From NCBI GenBank assembly GCA_012960035.1, contig DUBZ01000124.1, positions 124,001 through 188,000 on the forward strand: a stretch of DNA of 64,000 nt. The letters are read 5' to 3'. Positions 7,426 to 16,705 of this stretch are shown here, piece after piece. The position numbers and the translations under genes are program-made. The notes beneath the pieces were generated by a model. The model saw only the letters and a list, made by a program, of their open reading frames with translations. It searched no databases and was not told the DNA's origin. Position 1 is the first letter of the stretch. Each line of letters starts with the position of its first letter. The DNA comes from Myxococcales bacterium (GTDB taxonomy: Bacteria; Myxococcota_A; UBA9160; UBA4427).

Positions 7426-9288
7426 CTACAGGTACTGACCCGAACCGGCGACGGTCTCGATCGACTCCTCTTTGCGCTCCATTCCTGAAATCAAGGTGCG
7501 CACGTTGATGATGCGCTCGCCCTTTCGTCCAGAAATTCGCGCCCAATCATCGGGGTTGGTGGTATTCGGGAGGTCCTCGTTCTCCTTGAACTCTTCCTTA
7601 ACGGAAAGTGTCAAGTCGTCCGCGGTAATCCCGTGGCGTTCGCCTGCGATCGCGCGCTTCACTGCCTTGCGCTTTGCGCGGGCAACGATGTTCTCGATCA
7701 TGGCGCCACTACTGAAGTCCTTGAAGTAGAAGATCTCGCGCTCGCCCTTAGCGTACGTCACTTCGAGGAACTTATTCTCTTCACCGGTCGAGTACATCAT
7801 CGTGATCAGCTCGCCGATCATCTTCGAGCAGGCTTCCTTCGTACTGCTGGCTGCAGCAACTGCATCGGGATCGATCGGGAGTCGGTCGGTGAGATACTTC
7901 GCAAAGATCTCTCGCGCCGCGGTTTCATCCGGACGTTGCACCTTGACCTTCAGGTCAAGACGTCCCGGGCGAAGTACCGCGGGGTCGATCAAGTCCTGGC
8001 GATTACTCGCACCGATCACGATCACGTTTTCAAGTGCCTCAACACCGTCGATTTCGGACAAGAACTGCGCAACAACCGTGGCTTCCATGTCTGACGAAAC
8101 CCCCGATCCGCGCATGCGGAACAGCGAATCCATTTCGTCGAAGAAGATCACGACGGGCACGTTCGCACCGGCAGCCTTGTCACGAGCCTTCTTGAAGACT
8201 TCGCGCAACTTGCTCTCGGTTTCACCCACGTACTTATTCAACAGCTCCGGACCCTTCACGTTCAGGAAGTAGGCCGTCGTGGTCTCGCCGGTTCGGTCTT
8301 CGATCTTTCTCGCGAGGCTATTCGCGACCGCCTTGGCGATCATCGTCTTGCCACAGCCCGGAGGGCCATAAAGCAAGATGCCCTTCGGAGGCTTAAGTTC
8401 GAACTCGGAGAAGATCTCGGGGTGGAGATAAGGCAGCTCAACCGAATCTCTCAGCACTTCGATCTGATCACCCAAACCACCGATGTCCTCGTAGGAGATG
8501 TCCGGAATTTCTTCCAGCATCACTTCTTCCACTGAACTCTTCGGCATCTTTTCAAAGCCGTACTGTGTTCGGGGGTCCACAAGCAGGTGGTCACCGACAC
8601 TGATTTTTTCGCTGCGCAGCGGCTGGGCGAGCGTAATCACCCGCTCGTCGTCCGTGTGTCCGACGACAAGGCAGCGGTTTTCGTTAATCACTTCGACCAC
8701 CGACATGATTTCGCCGCGCTGGGTATAGCCAGCGGGTTCAATCACGTTGAATGCCTCATTGAGCAGAACCAGCTGACCTTCCTCAAGCTGAAAGGCATCG
8801 AGATTGGGATGCACGTTGACCCGCATGTTCCGGCCCTCAACAATGATCTCGGCGGTTCCGTCTTTGTTGGGTCGCGTGAAAACACCGTATGTGTTGGGCG
8901 GGGCGCAGAGCTTGTCTACTTCCTCTTTCAACACTTCGATCTGTTGCTTGGCCTCTTGCAGCATGCTCACGAGCTTCTCGTTCTGAGATTCGCCCTCGTG
9001 GATCTGATGGCGCGACGTGTCGAAACGTCGGCGAAGCGATTCGTAATCCGCAACGACACGATCGAGTCGCTGCCTGAATTCGTTGGAGTCGGCACCAAAG
9101 AACCGGATCGCATCCTGAAGTTGTTCAACTTCACTCTGGAAGGATCTTTCTTCGTAGCCACCGGGAGCGTCGGCATCGTCGCCGCCTGCGCGTCCACCCG
9201 CGGGCGCAATTCGCCGCATCACGTCGCGCACAAAGCCTTTTCGACTTGAACCTGAGCCTGAACCTGAACCTGAGTCGTACTCGCTCAT
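7426..9288 (-). CDS. mpa: Proteasome-associated AAA+ ATPase (Mpa/ARC)
   Basis: Hexameric unfoldase (620 aa) that recognises pupylated proteins and feeds them to the 20S core. In order it has a Ser-Gly-rich N-terminus (residues 6-15), a coiled coil at about 50-127 that should bind Pup, tandem OB domains at about 128-245, and one AAA module. The AAA module has Walker A GPPGCGKT at 308-315, Walker B VVIFFDE at 379-385 and an arginine-bearing LRPGRLD. The last four residues, GQYL, form the docking tail that inserts into the alpha ring; the penultimate Tyr is the conserved docking residue. The ATG at 9288 has AGGAG upstream. It is the first gene of the proteasome block. Confidence 0.96.
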   Translation of the reverse strand: MSEYDSGSGSGSGSSRKGFVRDVMRRIAPAGGRAGGDDADAPGGYEERSFQSEVEQLQDAIRFFGADSNEFRQRLDRVVADYESLRRRFDTSRHQIHEGESQNEKLVSMLQEAKQQIEVLKEEVDKLCAPPNTYGVFTRPNKDGTAEIIVEGRNMRVNVHPNLDAFQLEEGQLVLLNEAFNVIEPAGYTQRGEIMSVVEVINENRCLVVGHTDDERVITLAQPLRSEKISVGDHLLVDPRTQYGFEKMPKSSVEEVMLEEIPDISYEDIGGLGDQIEVLRDSVELPYLHPEIFSEFELKPPKGILLYGPPGCGKTMIAKAVANSLARKIEDRTGETTTAYFLNVKGPELLNKYVGETESKLREVFKKARDKAAGANVPVVIFFDEMDSLFRMRGSGVSSDMEATVVAQFLSEIDGVEALENVIVIGASNRQDLIDPAVLRPGRLDLKVKVQRPDETAAREIFAKYLTDRLPIDPDAVAAASSTKEACSKMIGELITMMYSTGEENKFLEVTYAKGEREIFYFKDFSSGAMIENIVARAKRKAVKRAIAGERHGITADDLTLSVKEEFKENEDLPNTTNPDDWARISGRKGERIINVRTLISGMERKEESIETVAGSGQYL

Positions 9289-9881
9289 TGTGCCCTCTCC
9301 TCGTCTCTTGCTCTCAATTCGCCGTCTGAGCCTTCATCTACGTTTGAGCTCTTATGCCTATGAGCCCTTATGAAAGTGCCAACCCTCTTGTCAGCGTGAC
9401 GGACTATTTTTGAGCCTTCTGAGTCTGGTTCATTGCAAAGCCCGTGCCGCCCAAAAGAATATTCCTCAAAGTTGCCGATTGCATTTGCGGCCATCGTATT
9501 TGAGGGTTTGGACGTACTCGTTTGATTGGACGTTGCGGGGGGCATATCTGCTTCAGGATTGTCGAAATATTCTTGCCTCGCAAAGGAGATCGGCGAGAGA
9601 TGCACGCCTGTGAAGCGCGTATTCGCGTCGATGAGAGAATGGAAATTGTTGTTTGGGTTTCGACGGGTTGCAGCGCTTCTCCCCAATACAGCAGTGCTTC
9701 TCCGCAAAACATGGCACGTCCATGCGGATGCGCTTGTACAGTCGTCTCGGGACTGGCGCTCGCCGTACTTCTCGGTGATCTGTATAGCTTCATGGTCGAT
9801 CTCAACCGCGTAGAGCCTGTGAGGGAGTGGGCCGACATTCGCATCCCCATCGAAAACCACAATTTCCCGAAGGTTTTGCAA
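9285..9881 (-). other. Long leader of mpa with a doubtful open reading frame
   Basis: An uninterrupted frame of 198 codons starts with a TTG at the predicted transcription start and ends in a TGA that overlaps the mpa ATG (ATGA). The predicted protein has no family I recognise. Its first ~45 residues look protein-like, but the rest is low in hydrophobic residues and rich in Arg, Asn and Ser, and codon third positions are mixed. The ATGA junction would favour translational coupling; the missing conventional start and mediocre composition argue against a gene. Treat it as a leader with a possible upstream ORF. Confidence 0.2.
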
Positions 9882-9887
9882 GTTTTA

Positions 9888-9915
9888 ATTTTATCAGCGG
9901 ACCCCCTACTGTCAA
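9888..9915 (-). promoter_or_regulatory. Sigma-70-type promoter upstream of the proteasome block
   Basis: On the minus strand a perfect TTGACA (9910-9915) is followed after 16 bp by TAAAAT (9888-9893, five of six consensus bases). Transcription would start near 9881 and read toward mpa, giving a leader of about 590 nt. No other gene lies between it and mpa. The match is strong by eye but untested. Confidence 0.55.
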
Positions 9916-10310
9916 CCAGATATCGACGGCAACGGAAGCGCTAAACCATTGTTTTAAATAAGGACTCTCTGGACTCCGGGCTGGCGGGTCCAGCGGCGTC
10001 GACATCAATCGAACCCCAGGGATCGCGATCACCCGATTAAGCAATCGAATTCAGTTCTCTGCGACCGAAGCTGCAAAAAAGACGGGAAAAGACGGAATTG
10101 GGCCGCCGCATTATATTGCGGCCTGTCGCGGTGCATGGCGATATTCTGGCTTGAGCGTCGGAGCCTCAACACCCAGACGGCTGCGTTCGACTTGCACTGC
10201 AATTCGTCGTTTCCCACGGAAATTCGGTAACCCCGGAGCCAATTGGTGGAAATCACGCCAGCGGGAGGCCCCCCCAACCGTGCTTTGCATATCCGCGGGT
10301 CTGATGGGAT
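9916..10310. other. Intergenic, no gene seen
   Basis: Between the predicted promoter of the proteasome block and the end of lolA I see no credible coding frame, RNA gene or clear terminator. Confidence 0.5.
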
Positions 10311-11030
10311 TTAACGGCCCGGCGTGAGGTCGATGACCTGGACGTCCGACGGCGGCTCGAATGAAAACGTCTCGGCCGGCGGGTCCAGGTTCAACTTGGC
10401 TTCGCGAAAGGATATTTCGGTCCGGTTTCCAAACAGATCGATCAGGCCGGTCGAAGCGATTTCGCCGCTCTGCGGCTTCGCGCGTAAGGTCAAGTATTCA
10501 TAGCTCGCGGCTTGTTTCGGCCGGAGTGTCAGTTCGACGGTGCCGCGGAGATCGGGGTCACAGGTCGAGGCGCTCACGTCGAAGGTCTCGAGAATCTTCC
10601 CGTCACCGAGCAGAAATTCGAGCGCGGCCCCGGTGAGGTACCCCTCCGTGACTGGCAGCCGTTGCGCCTCTCGGGCGCCCTCGTCGTAAATCCAGAGGGT
10701 TTTGCCGTCGCTGATCACCTGACTTGGAGAAGGTGTTGTGTACCGCCATCGCATCTTGCCCGGTTTTTTGAACTCAACCGTACCGGTACTCGGAGCATCG
10801 GCACCCAGGCTTGCATTGCCGAGGGTCACCGCCTGGGTCTTCTGTTCGAAGTTTGCCGCGAAGTCGTTCACGGTTTCGTAGTGGGATTGAACGGCCTGCG
10901 CGTAACGCTCGGCGCAGGTCACGAGGGCGCTTTCGGGCTCAGCACCCCAGGCACTCGGCGCGCACGTGATTCCGAGGCAGACCCAGAGCGCGATCGGGCG
11001 AAGCAACGATGATTTCATCAAGATTGGCAT
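10311..11030 (-). CDS. lolA: Outer-membrane lipoprotein carrier protein LolA
   Basis: Periplasmic chaperone that ferries lipoproteins from the LolCDE transporter to the outer membrane. It has a signal peptide (hydrophobic core about residues 12-25, ending APSAWGA) and the LolA fold signatures VNDFAANFEQKTQ, GTVEFKKPGKMRWRY, ISDGKTLWIYD and ALEFLLGDG. At 239 aa it is of normal size. It lies 31 bp downstream of ftsK on the same strand, a common lolA-ftsK pairing in proteobacteria. An ATG four codons downstream is an alternative start. Its presence argues that the organism has an outer membrane. No LolB was seen. Confidence 0.9.
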   Translation of the reverse strand: MPILMKSSLLRPIALWVCLGITCAPSAWGAEPESALVTCAERYAQAVQSHYETVNDFAANFEQKTQAVTLGNASLGADAPSTGTVEFKKPGKMRWRYTTPSPSQVISDGKTLWIYDEGAREAQRLPVTEGYLTGAALEFLLGDGKILETFDVSASTCDPDLRGTVELTLRPKQAASYEYLTLRAKPQSGEIASTGLIDLFGNRTEISFREAKLNLDPPAETFSFEPPSDVQVIDLTPGR

Positions 11031-11061
11031 CCGTCCAGGTCAGACGACCCCGCGAGGGTGT

Positions 11062-13602
11062 CTATTCGAATTCGCCGGCATCCGCACTCGGCATGAAAAC
11101 GTCCCGAGACTTGGTGCCCACCTGCGGCCCGATCATCGACTGGTTCTCCATTTCTTCGATGATGCGTGCGGCGCGGTTGTAGCCAATTTTGAGACGTCTC
11201 TGGATGTAGGAAATCGACGCGTTCCGGGTCTCGGCGACGATCGCCACAGCCTGGTCGAACATCTCGTCGACATCTTCGGCTCCTTCCGGCAGCGCTTCGA
11301 GGGCGTCGGCTTGAATTTGGACCTTGAGGAGATCTTCGTCAAAGACCGGTTTCCCCTGCTCGCGAAGGTGCGCGACAAGTTCGTTCACTTCCTTTTCCGT
11401 CACGTACGCGCCGTGCAGGCGCTGCACGACCGACGTGCCTGGCGGCAAGAAGAGCATGTCGCCGTTGCCGAGCAAGTTCTCGGCGCCTTTCTGGTCAAGC
11501 ACGGTGCGGGAGTCGATACCCGACGAAACCTGGAACGAAACACGGGACGGAAAGTTTGCCTTGATGACACCGGTCAGGACGTCGACGCTCGGGCGCTGTG
11601 TCGCCAACACCAGGTGAATGCCAGCCGCGCGCGCCATCTGGGCAAGTCGCTGTAACGACTCTTCGACATCTTTCGCGCTCATCACCATCAGGTCCGCGAG
11701 TTCGTCGATCACCACGACGATGTACGGAATACGCTCGTATTCGACTTCCACTCCCTCCGCTTCACCGGACTTCGCGCGGAGGCGATAGGTGGTCTTCCCC
11801 GCCTCGAGTTCGGTATCGACCTTGGCGTTGTACTGGTCGATGTTGCGAACGCGCAGCGCGCTCATGCGCTGATAGCGGTCTTCCATCTTTCGCACGATGG
11901 CCTGAAGTGCCGCCGCCGCCCGCTTCGGGTTGGTCACCACGTCGGCGATCAAATGCGGAATGCCCTCATAGACGGACAATTCGAGCAGTTTGGGGTCGAT
12001 TAGCAAAAGTTTCAATTCGTCTGGACGGGCGCGACAAAGCAGCGAACACAGGAATGCGTTGAGAAACACACTCTTGCCCGTACCCGTGGCGCCAGCGACG
12101 AGCAAGTGCGGCATCCGGGCCAAGTCCGAAGACACCGCGTTGCCGAAGATGTCATGCCCCATCGCGACTTCGAGAGGCGACTTGCTGTTGCGGAACGGTT
12201 CGGATTCGAGCAGGAGGTGCAGGTACACCGTCTCTCGGCTGGGATTCGGGATCTCGATGCCGACGACGGACTTGCCTGGCAAGGGCGCAATGATTCGAAT
12301 CGAGATCGCGCGCAATGCCATTGCGAGATCGTCGGTCAAGTTCACAATGCGGTTGACTTTGACCCCCGCTCCAGGCTCGTACTCATACATTGTAATGACG
12401 GGCCCAGGGTGCACCCGAACCACGCGTCCCTCGACACCGAAGTCGAGCAGCTTCTTTTCGAGGATGCGCGAATTCATGATCAAGCTGTCGCGATCGAACT
12501 GCAGCTCAATTTTGTTCGGCCGGTGGAAGATCGAAATGTCGGGTAGCCGGTACGGGCCCATCGGACCTTCGTCATTGAACTCGAAGGTTTCTTGGCTCGG
12601 CTTGCGCTTGGCGGCCCGATCCCGGTCGTGGTCGACGATGTGCGGCGCGTCTCCGCTCTGCTTCTTTGACTTCCCCTCGGCTTCGGAATCGTCTTCCTCT
12701 TCCTCGTATTCGTACTCTTCCTCAGCTTCTTCGCCCTCTTCGTATTCGTACTCTTCCTCTTCTTCGCCGCCTTCCTCTTCTTCGCCCTCTTCGTACTCCT
12801 GTTCGCCTTCGGCTGCTTTTGCGTTCGCCGACCATTGCAGCGAATCTTCCGCTTCGACGACTTCTAAGACATCTTTCCGTCGGCGGTTCGTAAGCGGGTT
12901 GCGCTTGGCAATGCGGCCAAAGCTCTCGCCGACCGAACCCGCGACACTTCGCACTGCCTTCGCGAGTGATTCAAGAACGCCGCGCGATACCGCAGCAACC
13001 GCGACGAGCCCGTCTGCCGCATAGCGACCTGTGATCGCTGAACCTTCGGACATCGCTACAAGCGCCCGACCGGTCGGGATGCCGAGCAAGCCCAGCACGC
13101 CGATCACAAGGCCCGCAGAACTGATCAGGAGCGCGCCCCATTCGCCGAGCAACATTTCCTCACCCCTGACCAGGAAGCCTCCCAAACGACTGTCGAGTGG
13201 GTCGCCGAGACGTCCGGGTGCAAGGTGATCAAGAACCAGAGGAAGCGTCGCAACGCCCGCCAAGAGCAAAACGCCACTGGGCCAGAAGCGCGAACGCGCG
13301 TCGGGAATCTCGCGCCCGAGCAACATCGTGCCGCCGACCCAAGTCGCCACCGCCACGAATACGATCGCCCCGTAGCCGAGTAGCCCCAGCAGGGACCCGG
13401 CGAGGGTCGCACCCACAGGCCCGATGCGGTTGTGCACATCGGTCAGCACAAAAATTTCATCCGCGGGCGAATACGTCGTCAACGCAATGGCGGCTAGCAG
13501 GCCGAAGCCGACCAGTACGAGGCCTACTGCTTCATTGGTGACGCGCGCCGCGAACGAATCGCCCTTGCCCTTGCGACGATTAGCGGATTTCGATTTAGCC
13601 AT
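11062..13602 (-). CDS. ftsK: DNA translocase FtsK
   Basis: Septum-anchored DNA pump (846 aa) that segregates chromosome dimers at division. Residues 25-175 hold about four membrane segments. They are followed by a linker with an extreme acidic tract at about 263-310 (Glu/Tyr/Gly/Asp only). The motor follows, with Walker A GATGTGKS at 504-511 and Walker B VVVIDELADLMV. The C-terminal winged-helix gamma domain (ISYIQRRLKIGYNRAARIIEEME) reads KOPS sites. The ATG has GGTGGGG upstream. The glutamate tract is unusually pure but stays in frame, so the gene looks intact. Confidence 0.95.
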   Translation of the reverse strand: MAKSKSANRRKGKGDSFAARVTNEAVGLVLVGFGLLAAIALTTYSPADEIFVLTDVHNRIGPVGATLAGSLLGLLGYGAIVFVAVATWVGGTMLLGREIPDARSRFWPSGVLLLAGVATLPLVLDHLAPGRLGDPLDSRLGGFLVRGEEMLLGEWGALLISSAGLVIGVLGLLGIPTGRALVAMSEGSAITGRYAADGLVAVAAVSRGVLESLAKAVRSVAGSVGESFGRIAKRNPLTNRRRKDVLEVVEAEDSLQWSANAKAAEGEQEYEEGEEEEGGEEEEEYEYEEGEEAEEEYEYEEEEDDSEAEGKSKKQSGDAPHIVDHDRDRAAKRKPSQETFEFNDEGPMGPYRLPDISIFHRPNKIELQFDRDSLIMNSRILEKKLLDFGVEGRVVRVHPGPVITMYEYEPGAGVKVNRIVNLTDDLAMALRAISIRIIAPLPGKSVVGIEIPNPSRETVYLHLLLESEPFRNSKSPLEVAMGHDIFGNAVSSDLARMPHLLVAGATGTGKSVFLNAFLCSLLCRARPDELKLLLIDPKLLELSVYEGIPHLIADVVTNPKRAAAALQAIVRKMEDRYQRMSALRVRNIDQYNAKVDTELEAGKTTYRLRAKSGEAEGVEVEYERIPYIVVVIDELADLMVMSAKDVEESLQRLAQMARAAGIHLVLATQRPSVDVLTGVIKANFPSRVSFQVSSGIDSRTVLDQKGAENLLGNGDMLFLPPGTSVVQRLHGAYVTEKEVNELVAHLREQGKPVFDEDLLKVQIQADALEALPEGAEDVDEMFDQAVAIVAETRNASISYIQRRLKIGYNRAARIIEEMENQSMIGPQVGTKSRDVFMPSADAGEFE

Positions 13603-14591
13603 GATTCCCCACCCAGATCTGCCCAGCGACGTCTCTCGCCATCAGCAGGCGACGTTTTGTCAGCCAGCCGACGAGTTTTGTCCGGTTTGTCGGTCGGGGG
13701 GAATTCGTGCGCTTTTTCGAACTTGCGTCATAGACACCGAACGTGCGTATTGCGATCAGTGAATGATCGACCCGCGGTGACCCAGCGTAGGCGCCCTTGC
13801 GCACGTCTTGGTGCGTGTGTTTCTTACATCGACCGCGCCGTGGCGCCAACCCATAATTTGGCATTCTAGACCCAAGCCGAAAGGCCATGCTCCTTCACCC
13901 CCCGGAAAGGAAAACGCGTCGAGAAGGTAATCGGCCCGTGCCCCGGCCGTCAACCTACGTTCGAAATCAGGGCCGAGAACGAGCCCTTCCCTCAGCACGA
14001 ACCTTCGCGGGCGGAAGCCGACGAGGCGATCGCAGCGCGGACGGCATTTCTGAGATCCGCGCGATCGAGAGTCTCGGCCCCGTGATTTCGATCTCCGACG
14101 GGTCACTCACTGCAACCACGCCGCTCGCAATCGCCCAGGCGGTTCCAGGCACGAGGCTTCCGCTGGACACGATGGCGACGTCCCCAACGGGAACACCCGC
14201 CTCGACTGCCATCTGAGGTCCCCTGTACCGGAAGTTTGTAATCGAACCGTCGGACTTCCCCACGCACATTTGAGAAACACGCATAGGCTGCGCCCCGACT
14301 TCAGGAGTGCCACGTCTCATGAATCACCGGGTGCCGACGACTGCTCGTTGTGAGCTGCGTTGCATCGGGCTCGTCACGGATTCGGGTTCGAAATCGCAGT
14401 CGAACGGAAGTTCACTTTGTGGCGTCGTTAACTTCAAACCACTGTTCGCCGCAAAAACCAAATCGGCTCAGAACGTCGTGCGGCGGCCTTGAATCCCCCA
14501 AATCTCTTGACTCGCGATCGGACGAAGGGAATCATGACGAGAGCAGTTTTTTTGCCTTCAATCCCCCTGAGCGTCCCTACGGAGTAACAAC
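13603..14591. other. Intergenic region between divergent ftsK and ssb
   Basis: About 990 bp without a convincing gene. Frames of up to 117 codons exist on both strands (13967-14320 minus and 13887-14216 plus are mutual shadows) but none has a good ribosome site or a recognisable family. The ssb ribosome site (GGAG, eight bases before the ATG) lies at its right end. I see no tRNA or clear terminator. Confidence 0.5.
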
Positions 14592-15104
14592 ATGGCAGGT
14601 ATCAACAAAGCGATCTTGATCGGCAATCTCGGACGCGATCCAGAGCTTCGCTACACACAAAACGGTCAAGCCGTCGTCAACTTTTCTCTCGCCACCAGCG
14701 AAAACTGGATGGACAAAGGCGGCGAGCGCCAGGAACGAACCGAGTGGCATCGCATTGTCGCATGGGGCAAGACCGGCGAACTTTGCGCGCAGTACTTGTC
14801 GAAGGGGCGTACGGTCTACATCGAAGGGCGCATTCAGACGCGAGACTGGGAAGACAAAGAAGGCATGAAGCGCCAAACGACAGAGATCAACGCGACGACC
14901 GTGCAGTTCCTCGGCGGGCCGCGTGGTGACGGCGACAGTTCGGGTGGCTACTCGGGCCCGACCGGGGGTTCAGGGGGCTCCGGTGGCTCCAGTGCTGGCG
15001 GTGGCTCCGGTGGTGGCGGCGCCGTGGACGGCGGTGGGGGGGGTTCGATGGGTGGAGGCGGTGGAAGTGAGCCTCCGCCGCCGGACACGGACATCCCGTT
15101 CTAA
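14592..15104 (+). CDS. ssb: Single-stranded DNA-binding protein SSB
   Basis: Homotetrameric ssDNA-binding protein of replication and repair (170 aa). The OB fold occupies residues 1-110 ([51 protein letters not shown]). A flexible linker made almost wholly of Gly and Ser follows, and the acidic tip DTDIPF docks partner proteins. GGAG lies eight bases before the ATG. It appears monocistronic. Confidence 0.97.
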   Translation: MAGINKAILIGNLGRDPELRYTQNGQAVVNFSLATSENWMDKGGERQERTEWHRIVAWGKTGELCAQYLSKGRTVYIEGRIQTRDWEDKEGMKRQTTEINATTVQFLGGPRGDGDSSGGYSGPTGGSGGSGGSSAGGGSGGGGAVDGGGGGSMGGGGGSEPPPPDTDIPF

Positions 15105-15137
15105 GCGAGAGCATCTCGGTTCATTGATGCTTCATCC

Positions 15138-15170
15138 ACGTTAGATCCATGTTAGATCGATGTTGGATCG
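15138..15170. repeat. Three 11-bp tandem repeats
   Basis: Units ACGTTAGATCC, ATGTTAGATCG and ATGTTGGATCG stand head to tail between the convergent ends of ssb and the PilZ gene. Function unknown; they do not form a clear terminator hairpin. Confidence 0.6.
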
Positions 15171-15217
15171 CACGACATCTCGATCACAGCATCCGAGCGG
15201 CTACGCGCGGTGGCGAG

Positions 15218-15625
15218 TTAGTTTCCGTCGCCGTTCATTTCGCTCGGGCCGTTGCGCAATGAGCGAATCATCGCGTTGATGCGGGTGCGATCGTCTTCCG
15301 ACAGTTCGTCGAACTCGATCCCCATGCCCGCCGGTGCGTCCGTGGTCGCGCTTCGCACCCAGGCCACGCGCCCGACGGTCTGAAGTGGGTCGTTGCTGCC
15401 GGGCAAGTTGAATCGCATTGCGACTTCGGTCCCGGCAGCGCGCGGCGTTTCCGTTTCGATAAACAAGCCGCCTTCATTGATGTCGCGCGTAAACTCAGAG
15501 AAGATTTCGTCGATCGTCGAATATTCGATCCGCACCAACAAGTCGGTGCGATTGAAGCGCCGGCGTTCGATGCCTTGCGGTTCAGCTTCATCCGTCTGGG
15601 CATCCACGATGCTCACTTTGGACAT
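15218..15625 (-). CDS. PilZ-domain protein
   Basis: Small cytosolic protein (135 aa) of the PilZ type, many members of which bind cyclic di-GMP. The N-terminal RRRFNR resembles the RxxxR c-di-GMP contact, followed by NEGGLFIET (the DxSxxG-like strand, here DINEGG) and GMGIEFDELSEDDR. This pattern resembles the PilZ subfamily abundant in Myxococcus (TIGR02266-like). Because the second motif has Asn-Glu in place of Ser-x, ligand binding is uncertain. I chose the ATG at 15625, which has AGAGGA upstream, over a TTG eight codons earlier. Confidence 0.85.
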   Translation of the reverse strand: MSKVSIVDAQTDEAEPQGIERRRFNRTDLLVRIEYSTIDEIFSEFTRDINEGGLFIETETPRAAGTEVAMRFNLPGSNDPLQTVGRVAWVRSATTDAPAGMGIEFDELSEDDRTRINAMIRSLRNGPSEMNGDGN

Positions 15626-15847
15626 GGACTTCGATCCTCTGCGGTTCAATCGCGATCAAGGCGGAGGTCCCTCTCGAAGCGCTTTCGAGTTGGACCAGTT
15701 TAGCCTTGCTTCAGTACTTCGACGCATTGCGCTGAGGTCATTAGTTTTCTCCGCATATATTTCTCGCAGCCAATCTCCCCTCCGGGAAGGAGGAGGGGCT
15801 GGTCCCGCTCAAATCGATCTCAAGCGACCTCGACACCGGACCTGATC

Positions 15848-16603
15848 TTAAACCGGCCCTTCGAGTTCCCCCGCCTCGCAGAAGCTGAAATAGCCACGTT
15901 CGGCGACCACCACGTGATCCACCACGCGAATGCCGACAATTTTCCCGGCCTCGACGAGGCGCTGGGTCACCTGTCGGTCTTCGCCGCTTGGCGCGGGGTC
16001 CCCACTCGGATGGTTGTGGACGAGCACCACCGCTGCAGCCGATGCTCGAACCGCCGACCGGAACACTTCGCGCGGGTGCACGAGGCTCGCAGTGAGTGTG
16101 CCCTGCGAAATCGTGACTTCTCGCAATACACGATGGCGACTGTCGAGCAGGATCACCAGAAAGCGTTCGCGTTCGCAGTCGCGAAGACGAGGATGAAAAT
16201 GGTGATAAATCTGTTCGGGACCGCTCATGCGTTCGCCCGCGAGAAGCCTTCTGCCATGAAGGCGACGACCGAGTTCGATCGCGGCGGCAAGACTTGCGCG
16301 CTTCGCCGGCCCGACGCCGCGCACGGTGGCACCTTCGCTTTTTATAAAGCGCGCGAGTCCTAGCAAGCCGTGCGCCTGATCGAGAACCACGCGCGCAACC
16401 GACACCGCATCGCGTCCCCCGCCTCCGGTGCGAAGCAGCAGCGCAACAAGTTCGGCATCCGAAAGCGCTTCCGTGCCAAGCGCGTGCATGCGCTCGCGTG
16501 GCAGGTCTCGGTCATGGGTCCCGGGCGGAATGTCCTCGGGCAGATGAGCTGGAAAGGACGAACCATTGCTTGCCGCGATCTTGTTCGCTGCGGACACGGT
16601 CAT
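15848..16603 (-). CDS. radC: RadC/YicR-family JAB-domain protein
   Basis: Protein of 251 aa with an N-terminal helix-hairpin-helix-like region (RDLPRERMHALGTEALSDAEL, VRGVGPAKRASLAAAIELGRR). A C-terminal JAB/MPN metalloprotease-like domain follows, with the metal motif HNHPSGDPAPSGED and an upstream Glu. The old DNA-repair name is historical; the activity of the family is not settled. The gene stands alone between the PilZ gene and the sigma-factor cluster. Confidence 0.9.
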   Translation of the reverse strand: MTVSAANKIAASNGSSFPAHLPEDIPPGTHDRDLPRERMHALGTEALSDAELVALLLRTGGGGRDAVSVARVVLDQAHGLLGLARFIKSEGATVRGVGPAKRASLAAAIELGRRLHGRRLLAGERMSGPEQIYHHFHPRLRDCERERFLVILLDSRHRVLREVTISQGTLTASLVHPREVFRSAVRASAAAVVLVHNHPSGDPAPSGEDRQVTQRLVEAGKIVGIRVVDHVVVAERGYFSFCEAGELEGPV

Positions 16604-16705
16604 TGTTGAAGCTCCGTGGGACCGGAGGCGACTTTCATCTTAACGGGATGCGCTGCTCTCGACCTCAACTCGCCGAACAAAACAAGAAATCGCCCATGAC
16701 TCGGT

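Noticed and set aside
11990..13024. 344-codon Ser-rich plus-strand gene
   Set aside because: It is the antisense shadow of ftsK; the Ser run mirrors the Glu tract.
13967..14320. 117-codon minus-strand gene between ftsK and ssb
   Set aside because: No ribosome site or family, and an equally long frame lies on the other strand over the same bases.
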